Translations under genes and position numbers: made by a program
NCBI GenBank assembly: GCA_947498065.1
Contig: CANMIS010000005.1
Location: forward strand, 268,361-332,360
Direction of reading: 5' to 3'
DNA length: 64,000 bases
From: an uncultured Erythrobacter sp.
Lineage (GTDB): Bacteria > Pseudomonadota > Alphaproteobacteria > Sphingomonadales > Sphingomonadaceae
Shown here: piece after piece, positions 55,119 to 61,711 of the stretch
How positions within the stretch are numbered: position 1 is the first letter of the stretch
Layout of the letters: the number at the start of each line of letters is the position of its first letter
The notes under the pieces: model-generated
Databases searched by the model: none
What the model was told of the DNA's origin: nothing
Seen by the model: the letters and a program-made list of their open reading frames with translations, nothing else

Positions 55119-56036
55119 ATGACAATTCGATCGAAACTACGCGCTTGTAAACGGGCCATACTTGGATCGCTCATGTTCGCCGCATTGTCCGGACCCGCGC
55201 AAGCGGAGGGTTATCTGCAACCCTTTATCGATGGGCGTAACAATCTCCACCGCAATATCACAGGCAATGATCTCGATGCATTCGCCACTACCCTTCGTGA
55301 AAGCGGCCGCATCGTAATCGATATCGAGATGGAAAATATCGCCGAATGTACGAGCCTTAACAAACGGTGCCTGCGCTTTCACCTCGTCTCTGCACCCAAC
55401 CCTGATAGACGCGGCTGGGATCTTGTGGGAGGCGTGCCAAAAGACGACTACAACGATCTTTGGCGTACCAATCGGGATAGAGATTACCGCCCGACAGACA
55501 TCGAAGCGCTAACCAAACACGTCTCCAATCCAGGAGGCCGGGGCGGCGCGCACAAGGTCTACTACGCAGGGCTCTGGGTCGAAAACCGGGAGAACTTGGC
55601 TTGGGCATCATTTACGGAGATCGAGCGCAGCCGGTTCGATCGGGAATTCCGGGAACGGGTCCGCAATGGGTCGATGGTGTTGGTCGATCACCAGGCGAGC
55701 GGATTTAGCAATCAGAAAGTTGCAGCGATCTTTGTGCGCCCACGTGCCGAACATCGAACACCACGTTGGAAACCCACGCAGGCTGAATATTCGGCCGATG
55801 CCGCCCGCGTCTTCGGACCCGGAGGCGGATGGCCGCTCTACATGAAACCGGGAGCCCGGTTCGACATGACATTACGGCAGGACGGCGTCCGCCAAGCGCG
55901 CGTCTTCACGGCTCTGAACGATCAGCAACTCGCGAACCGCCTTACCCGGGCGCGCAGAGACGGCTTTCAATTGGTCGATATTGAGCGAAACGGTGGCAAG
56001 TGGCTGGCAGTTTTCGTGCGACGTCGTTCGGGGTAA
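55119..56036 (+). CDS. Secreted tandem-repeat protein, polyglycine-hydrolase N-terminal-domain-like
   Basis: A 305-residue secreted protein (signal peptide MTIRSKLRACKRAILGSLMF, cleaved near AQAE). It contains about four repeats of roughly 60-70 residues with the theme of an Asp/Tyr helix, Gly-rich turn and aromatic strand, such as DDYNDLWRTNRDRDYRPTDI and SRFDREFRERVRNGSMVLVD with VAAIFVRP, and LANRLTRARRDGFQLVDIER with WLAVFVRR. This matches the bacterial tandem-repeat domain (Btd) found in front of the serine-hydrolase domain in polyglycine hydrolases. Here it is a separate gene 53 bp after a secreted serine hydrolase, so the two may act together. AAAAGG precedes the ATG. Confidence 0.6.
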   Translation: MTIRSKLRACKRAILGSLMFAALSGPAQAEGYLQPFIDGRNNLHRNITGNDLDAFATTLRESGRIVIDIEMENIAECTSLNKRCLRFHLVSAPNPDRRGWDLVGGVPKDDYNDLWRTNRDRDYRPTDIEALTKHVSNPGGRGGAHKVYYAGLWVENRENLAWASFTEIERSRFDREFRERVRNGSMVLVDHQASGFSNQKVAAIFVRPRAEHRTPRWKPTQAEYSADAARVFGPGGGWPLYMKPGARFDMTLRQDGVRQARVFTALNDQQLANRLTRARRDGFQLVDIERNGGKWLAVFVRRRSG

Positions 56037-56179
56037 TCGTCACTTCGTTGAGAGAGGTGCGTCACCAAGACCCGCGACAAGAAGGTCTCCATGTAATTAA
56101 TGCGAAAGTGTTGAAATAGCCTGGCTTTCCGGTGCAGATCACCCCCTATCGGCTGCGCCTTACAAGGCTGCGATACGCG

Positions 56180-56495
56180 AGTTATGAAACACCGGAAAGC
56201 ACGAGGTGAGGCGCCGGGCCAACAATTTAGCGGAGATTTCAGACCCAACTTGCCAGCGAAGAGAGAAAACGATGCTTTCAAGGTGCGACAGTTGAAGTCG
56301 CTAAAGAAACTCGCTTCAGTCCACGCAAACGTCCACAATCACCTCAAAGCCCAAAGCCACTTTTCGTACAGAGAAACCTACAAGACCCTCCGTTCAGCCG
56401 CTTTGGCTGAATGATGGAATTTTTGGCCTGAGAACTTGCTGGGTAGGGAGAAGCTGCGGCCGTGAGAGACAAGTTGCGATTGGACTGGCCGCACC
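56180..56495 (+). pseudogene. IS6-family relic (transposase C-terminus)
   Basis: The sequence reads LKSLKKLASVHANVHNHL and then ETYKTLRSAALAE followed by TGA where the intact copy has Trp. Upstream, AACAAT...GAGATTTCAGA still matches the NNRVENSHL region but is out of frame by an indel. TTGGACTGGCCGCACC near 56481-56495 resembles the right terminus. It is a dead copy. It follows the Btd-like gene; 56037-56179 contains no gene. Confidence 0.8.
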
Positions 56496-56833
56496 ACCAA
56501 TTGCCGAGATGCTGATCCTTTATTTTACTAAGTCTGCTTAGGATCGAGGATAAGGCTGTCCTTTTTACTGAAACCTATCTTTGCTGCATCCAACCCGACC
56601 TCACCTCAGGCAAATTTTGGTGCTCTAAGTCTGTCGCGGAAGGTCCGCATTTGTCGGAGACTGCTCAATTTTTCGCCTCCTACACTTTTGGGTGGCTAGG
56701 TCGCGGCTTCCAGCTGCGGTAGTTTTGATGGTAAGATCGAGAGAGGCGATCGGTCTAATTTCTCGAATCTGTACTTCGGTAAGCCGGTTGCTTGCATATC
56801 AGACGCTTAGTTTGATCGGTCCAAATGGCGACG
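56496..56833. other. Gene-free stretch
   Basis: I see no coding sequence, tRNA or strong hairpin here. It lies between the IS6 relic and the 3' end of the tandem hydrolase gene. Confidence 0.4.
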
Positions 56834-58345
56834 CTAACTGTCTAGTAACTCAATCACTTTGAGCTTTTGCCAAACGGGAGCAGTTCGCAAAATATCGACC
56901 ACTTCCCGGTGCAGGCTACAAGGATCCAAGTCGGTATCTCGTCGGCGCACGGCCCTGGCGGTGCGATCGAACCAGGGACCATATCTGCGATTGTCGCGCA
57001 CCCATGACCATGCCTTGACGATATGACTTCCGTCGATTTGAGGCGTGAGATCGGGGAAGCCATGAGCCAAAATGCGCTCGCGGTCCTTGTCCTGATAGAG
57101 CGCAGGTCCAGCGAGCAGTGTACACTCAGCGGGTGCTGCCTCAGCAACAAGTTTGCCGATGATACCGCCGATACCGTAGCCGAGAATATCGACCTCTGCG
57201 GCATTGAACTGAGCGATGGCAGCGATGATCGGCGCAGCCAATTGAACTATCGACACATCCGTCTCATCCGGCAGCTTCACTGAGGCACCGTGACCGGGTA
57301 GGTCAATCGCAATCACCGGGCGTTCTTCCCCATCCAATGCCGCCTGCGTGAGCACCTGCGCGGCTGACACGCCCGCACTGTGCAGGACTATCAGTGGTTT
57401 GCCATTCTGATGCCGATTTAGGTACGCGTGGACCTGTCCTAACTCGGTATTGAGGTAAGTGCGCTGCCAGGTGGCGCCTTCCTGCGCCGGTTGCGAAGTG
57501 CCCTCAATCTCTTGCCGCTCAAGCTGCTCGACCACCGAACGCAGCTTCTCCACCTGAACCGCGTAGCGTTCCTCAATCGGCAAGCCAGCGTGCAGCAGTT
57601 CCACACAATCAGGCAGCCCCAATTCGATCAAATCATCGGCAATTTTGAGGACGGGGCTACCTTCCCAGCGCGTCATCACCGTGGGTACGTTCAAACCTTC
57701 CATGTGATCGCGGCTCTCTGCGATGAAAGCCAGTCGATAAGCGCTCGCGTAGTTCTCCCCCGCTTGCAGATAGCGGTTCATTATGTCGTGGGCGACAGCA
57801 GCAGGAGGAAGATCGAACTTCAGCTGATCATCAAGCTTCGCCGAATTCCACGGAAACGCCGCAAACAAATCGCGGCACATATCCCAATAGGTCAGGAGGT
57901 GGCCGCCATCCCTTTTGGGCGTGACCTCGGGGAAATACCCCTCCATCATTTCCGTCCGCTCGTCATCGTCCATATGCCCGTTAGCATCGAGCAAAATCAG
58001 ATTGAGGCGCTCTGGATAGAGCTTGCCCACCTCGATCGCGATTTGCGAGCCAGTTGCCGCGCCGTAGAGGCAAAAGGATTGGATGCCGATTGCATCAATC
58101 GCAGCGATCAGATTGTGCGCGTAATCGCTGATGGTCAGCTCATCACACGCGAACTCGTCTGACAGGCCGTAGCCAGCGGTATCAAGCGCAAAGCAGGTGC
58201 AAACGCTGGAAAAGGCATTGATGGCTGGCATCATAGCCTCCGAGCTTTGCGGTGATGGGTGCAATATCACCAAGGGCGGGCCTTCGCCCGCTTGGCGGTA
58301 ATGAACCTGCTGACCGCCCGGCAAAGTCACATATTTACACTGCAT
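56834..58345 (-). CDS. Tandem alpha/beta-hydrolase-fold protein lacking nucleophile serines
   Basis: A 503-residue protein with two alpha/beta-hydrolase domains in tandem. Domain 1 (about 1-270) starts VHYRQAGEGPPLVILHPSPQ and has LDTAGYGLSDEF; domain 2 (about 300-500) has KPLIVLHSAGVSAAQVL and IDLPGHGASVKL. At the nucleophile elbow, where GxSxG is expected, domain 1 has GAATG (Ala97) and domain 2 has GYGIG (Gly391). Both therefore lack a Ser, Cys or Asp nucleophile, so ordinary esterase chemistry seems impossible. A cofactor-free dioxygenase-like or binding role is possible. It is 137 bp upstream of the MDR oxidoreductase stop on the same strand and may share an operon. The ATG at 58345 is the first before family sequence. 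Confidence 0.75.
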   Translation of the reverse strand: MQCKYVTLPGGQQVHYRQAGEGPPLVILHPSPQSSEAMMPAINAFSSVCTCFALDTAGYGLSDEFACDELTISDYAHNLIAAIDAIGIQSFCLYGAATGSQIAIEVGKLYPERLNLILLDANGHMDDDERTEMMEGYFPEVTPKRDGGHLLTYWDMCRDLFAAFPWNSAKLDDQLKFDLPPAAVAHDIMNRYLQAGENYASAYRLAFIAESRDHMEGLNVPTVMTRWEGSPVLKIADDLIELGLPDCVELLHAGLPIEERYAVQVEKLRSVVEQLERQEIEGTSQPAQEGATWQRTYLNTELGQVHAYLNRHQNGKPLIVLHSAGVSAAQVLTQAALDGEERPVIAIDLPGHGASVKLPDETDVSIVQLAAPIIAAIAQFNAAEVDILGYGIGGIIGKLVAEAAPAECTLLAGPALYQDKDRERILAHGFPDLTPQIDGSHIVKAWSWVRDNRRYGPWFDRTARAVRRRDTDLDPCSLHREVVDILRTAPVWQKLKVIELLDS

Positions 58346-58482
58346 CACGCAAAACTCTCTTTCATTCGAGCGCACAACTCTTGTGTCGTAGGCCATCCGG
58401 CAAGAAAAAGCGCAAGCCTGCCCGCTGTCCGAATACTCGGGTAGCCAGCTTCAGCCCTAGGGCTTTCCGAAATTTGCTGCCT

Positions 58483-59493
58483 TTATCTGGGATCGACTGC
58501 GACGACCGTCTTCCCAATATTCTCGCCCTGTGCCAACCGGGCAAACAGCGCAGGCGCGCCCGCGAGGCTCTCTGCCCGGTCTTCTACGACAGCGAGTTTC
58601 CCATCAGAAATCCAAGCGTTTGCCTGCGCAGCATAGCTGTCTTGCTCTTGCATAAAATCATAGACTACCAAGCCCATAATCTTGGCTCGCTTGACGATGT
58701 AGATCGCGGGGTTTGGTCCCGGCGGCGGGGTATTGCTGTTGTATTGTGAGGCAAGGCCGCACAGCACAACGCGCCCATAATTGGCCAGGTTTTGCAGCAC
58801 AGTCACAAGGATATCTCCGCCGATATTGTCGTGATAAAAATCAACGCCTTCCGGGAACAATGCGGCGATCTGATCCGCCACATTTTCGGTCTTGTAATTG
58901 ATGCAGGCATCAAAGCCGTATTGTTCGACAACCAAGCGGCATTTCTCATCCGCTCCAGCAATCCCAACGACCTTCTTCGCGCCTTGGATGCGGGCCAATT
59001 GACCGACCGTTCCGCCTACCGGACCAGCGGCCGATGACACGAGTACATTGTCGCCAACCTTCACCTCGGCGAGCTTGAACGTGCTCGCATAGGCGGTGAG
59101 GCCGGGAAGTCCGCCGACCCCCAGATGGGTGGAGAGCGATGCGAAAAGCGCAGGGTCCACTTTGCGCGCTGTAACGGCCGGGACATTCGCATGACTGCGC
59201 CAGCCAGTCTCACCGACGATGTAATCTCCTGCGGCGTAACCTTCTGCTTTGGACTCGAGCACTTCACCGAGACCCATGCCGGGAATAAGCTCGCCAATTT
59301 CCGGAGCAGGCCCTGACATATGCCGCCCGCGCAGGCGCGACAGAATATACGGATCAATCGATAGATAAGCGACCCTAACCAGCATTTCTCCATCAGCCAC
59401 TTGTGGCATTTCCATATCGACCAGATCGAAATGCTCCGCCGTTGGGGCGAGGTCGATCGGCGTTGCGAGAACGATCTGCTGCAAGGATGTCAT
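58483..59493 (-). CDS. NADP-dependent medium-chain oxidoreductase (CurA/LTB4DH-like)
   Basis: A 336-residue zinc-independent MDR protein. Typical sequences are PYILSRLRGRHMSGP, LIPGMGLGEVLESKAEGYAA, GGLPGLTAYASTFKLAEVK, DNVLVSSAAGPVGGTVGQLA (Rossmann GxxGxxG-type loop) and DFYHDNIGGDILVTVLQNLA. These enzymes reduce the double bond of enones with NADPH. The ATG at 59493 has AGGAAACAGC upstream; a longer open frame is not needed. It runs in the same direction as, and upstream of, the tandem hydrolase gene, so both may degrade the same class of compound. Confidence 0.93.
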   Translation of the reverse strand: MTSLQQIVLATPIDLAPTAEHFDLVDMEMPQVADGEMLVRVAYLSIDPYILSRLRGRHMSGPAPEIGELIPGMGLGEVLESKAEGYAAGDYIVGETGWRSHANVPAVTARKVDPALFASLSTHLGVGGLPGLTAYASTFKLAEVKVGDNVLVSSAAGPVGGTVGQLARIQGAKKVVGIAGADEKCRLVVEQYGFDACINYKTENVADQIAALFPEGVDFYHDNIGGDILVTVLQNLANYGRVVLCGLASQYNSNTPPPGPNPAIYIVKRAKIMGLVVYDFMQEQDSYAAQANAWISDGKLAVVEDRAESLAGAPALFARLAQGENIGKTVVAVDPR

Positions 59494-59837
59494 GCTGTTT
59501 CCTGATTGCTGTGTGATTGAGAGTATTGCGATTTCATTATCTGCCTTGCGAGCTGTTTTTTCCAAGGACGAGCTTTGCTGCTTCATATCCTGCTACCAGG
59601 AGGGGCTACAGCGGTGGCTAGTCCGCCGACAGGCGGATATCCCGGATCTGCTGATTTAGACCTGCGTCTTGCAGCGCCGCCGCCAGCCCAGAGTTTTCTA
59701 AACGAACCGCCCATTTTACGCCATTATGAAACGAATGCTGAGCATCAACTCTCAATACCTATGCTTGCTGTCTCTTTTGGCTGAACTAGACGCAATGCGC
59801 CTCGAACGGCGGACCAAGGTGCAGGCTCCTCAAGCTG
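59494..59837. other. Gene-free stretch
   Basis: No gene is evident. It holds the probable promoter of the oxidoreductase-hydrolase genes and the 3' side of the PAS-LuxR-hydrolase gene. Confidence 0.4.
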
Positions 59838-61637
59838 CTAGCTTTCCTGGCGGGAATCAAGGATTGTGCCCAACCTAGCTGGATCGTGGGCAGCCAAAGC
59901 ATCACGCGGGTCATCGCTGGCCAAGGCAATCAAGCGCTCCGTGAAGAGCTGAGGTTTTTGATAGGGCATCATTTGACCTGCACCTTCCACGAGTTCAGCC
60001 GATATTAGAGGGTTGAATGCACGGATTCGTGCCAGATCTGTCTCGCCTACATCGCCTACCTGCTGAGGCACCATCCAGTGTATTGGAACTTTCACGTCCT
60101 CTAGCCAGCCAGACATAGGAGTCTTGGCCGACATTTCCTTTTCTCGGTGGAATGCGGTGTGCCCTTGAGCGTTCAGATGCCGAAAACCAACCTTGAGCAG
60201 CGCTAGCAGATCTGGGTCTGTGATAGAGTGTCTGTCGACGTCTGTGTCGCCAAAACTGCGCTCAAGATAGAAGTCGACACCGCGTTTCTTGACGACCTGA
60301 TAAGCGACCCGGCAAAGCACATCAAAGGCCATCGGGGCATCACGTGCAAGGCGCGCAAATATTCTTTGCGTCACTGGCAGCGCTGCTGAACGATCTTCAG
60401 CCAAACTCCACGAAATCCCAACGCAGCAAAGCATTGAGAACATGTCCGGTCGCAAATGGGCCAAGCGCGTAAGATACGCTTGACCGCTATAGGCTGCGAT
60501 AGCTGGCACGGGTCCCAGTTCGAGCGCTTCGCATAGCTCTTCAATAGCTTCGCAGCCATCAAGCAATTGATCTCGCGCCCCAGCAGGATCGCTATTGCCA
60601 AAGTTCGGCATCGATGGGCAAATCAGTTTGATCCCAGCTTTCGTCAGCGCTTCACGAGCAACTTCTGGAATATAAAAATACGAGATGGTGCCGTGAATGA
60701 ATAGCAGCGGACGCCCGTCTTCCGCACCCACCCACGCGTAGGCGAGCTTGCGTCCATCACGGCGAGTTAACAGCGTCTCATTCCCAAACGGGTCAGACCA
60801 CGCCAAATCTGCCTCCGCCATTTCAGAGTTCGCCCGCGCGCACAGCAAAGCGAGCATTCGGATAAGCTCCGTCTTCGAATGCAGTTCGACCTTACCCAGA
60901 ATGCGCTTTACCTGATTGCGCACAGTCTCCAACGCGACTCCGCGTTTGCTGGCGACAATTTCCAGATTGCGATGAGCGAACAGCAAGCGGCAAATATCGG
61001 CCTCTGCACTGGTTAGCCCGAATGCCTGTGACAGGCCGGAAGTGACATTATCATTCCAGTCGAGCTCCAGCGAGCGAACAACCGTGAATGAACCATCTTT
61101 GCCTTTCACATCTAACCGATAGGCCTCCGCGAGTGCTTCGCCGCCGCCATCGATTACTATCCGAATGATCGCGTAATTGGCGTTGCCCTTTGCCAGCCCG
61201 CTTTTTCTGACTGCGCGAAAGTCCGCCAGGGAATCCTCGCGAATCCAATCCGTACCAAGTTGTTTGCCTTGCCGCGCTCCAAAGCATTTCCGCGCGCCTT
61301 CATTGTGAACCACAACCAAGCCTTGCGGGGAGAGAACCACCGCAGGGGCAGGTGTTGCCGAAACCGCCGCATCCAGCGGGTCTTCGGCTTTCACCGTTCT
61401 GTTCTCATCAAGCAGGCTATCAATGGAAGCCAGTTGGCGTTTCAGGATGCCATCGATCAATGGAATTCTGGGCTGGCTGGCTGCGGTGGCCAGCTTGCGA
61501 TCCCAGGCCGCGATCATACAGTCGAATGCCTCTGGCTCGGTCAGCGAGCGCCATGATTCCGTGACGATATCGAGGTCAAGTTCGCGGCCATCAATTTCCA
61601 TCCGGCCATTCCTAAAGCAGCCGTCACGCTCAGTCAT
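59838..61637 (-). CDS. PAS-LuxR-alpha/beta-hydrolase fusion protein
   Basis: A protein of up to 599 residues joining a regulator to a hydrolase fold. Residues about 90-185 look like a PAS domain (AAVVLSPQGLVVVHNEGARK-like: here APAVVLSPQGLVVVHNEGAR). At about 205-270 lies a LuxR-type HTH (FGLTSAEADICRLLFAHRNL, ETVRNQVKRILGKVELHSK). From about 300 an alpha/beta-hydrolase fold follows (GRPLLFIHGTISYFYIPEVA); the nucleophile region AAYSGQAYL keeps a Ser but lacks the usual flanking glycines. It may be a regulator whose hydrolase domain binds or cleaves its ligand. Start is uncertain: ATG 61637 is weak, while ATG 61601 has AGGAATGG upstream. It is divergent from the autotransporter gene. Confidence 0.82.
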   Translation of the reverse strand: MTERDGCFRNGRMEIDGRELDLDIVTESWRSLTEPEAFDCMIAAWDRKLATAASQPRIPLIDGILKRQLASIDSLLDENRTVKAEDPLDAAVSATPAPAVVLSPQGLVVVHNEGARKCFGARQGKQLGTDWIREDSLADFRAVRKSGLAKGNANYAIIRIVIDGGGEALAEAYRLDVKGKDGSFTVVRSLELDWNDNVTSGLSQAFGLTSAEADICRLLFAHRNLEIVASKRGVALETVRNQVKRILGKVELHSKTELIRMLALLCARANSEMAEADLAWSDPFGNETLLTRRDGRKLAYAWVGAEDGRPLLFIHGTISYFYIPEVAREALTKAGIKLICPSMPNFGNSDPAGARDQLLDGCEAIEELCEALELGPVPAIAAYSGQAYLTRLAHLRPDMFSMLCCVGISWSLAEDRSAALPVTQRIFARLARDAPMAFDVLCRVAYQVVKKRGVDFYLERSFGDTDVDRHSITDPDLLALLKVGFRHLNAQGHTAFHREKEMSAKTPMSGWLEDVKVPIHWMVPQQVGDVGETDLARIRAFNPLISAELVEGAGQMMPYQKPQLFTERLIALASDDPRDALAAHDPARLGTILDSRQES

Positions 61638-61656
61638 GTCCCATTTGGGTCATGAC
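61633..61656. promoter_or_regulatory. 24-bp dyad, candidate operator
   Basis: GTCATG-N-CCCA...TGGG-N-CATGAC is a near-perfect inverted repeat in the divergent region between the PAS-LuxR-hydrolase and autotransporter genes. It overlaps the upstream candidate start of the former. Dyads of this size fit a dimeric LuxR-type HTH protein, so autoregulation and control of the adhesin gene is a reasonable guess. Confidence 0.45.
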
Positions 61657-61681
61657 GGCGGGGATTTTGCGTCTCAGCATT

Positions 61682-61710
61682 GGGCCTCACTTTTCAATGA
61701 GGGGCCTCAC
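61682..61710 (+). promoter_or_regulatory. Direct repeat just before the autotransporter start
   Basis: GGGCCTCAC occurs twice, at 61682-61690 and 61702-61710, exactly 20 bp apart (about two helical turns). The second copy ends one base before the ATG at 61712. The interval contains GAGGGG, a possible ribosome binding site, so a protein or RNA bound here could affect translation. Confidence 0.35.
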
Positions 61711-61711
61711 C

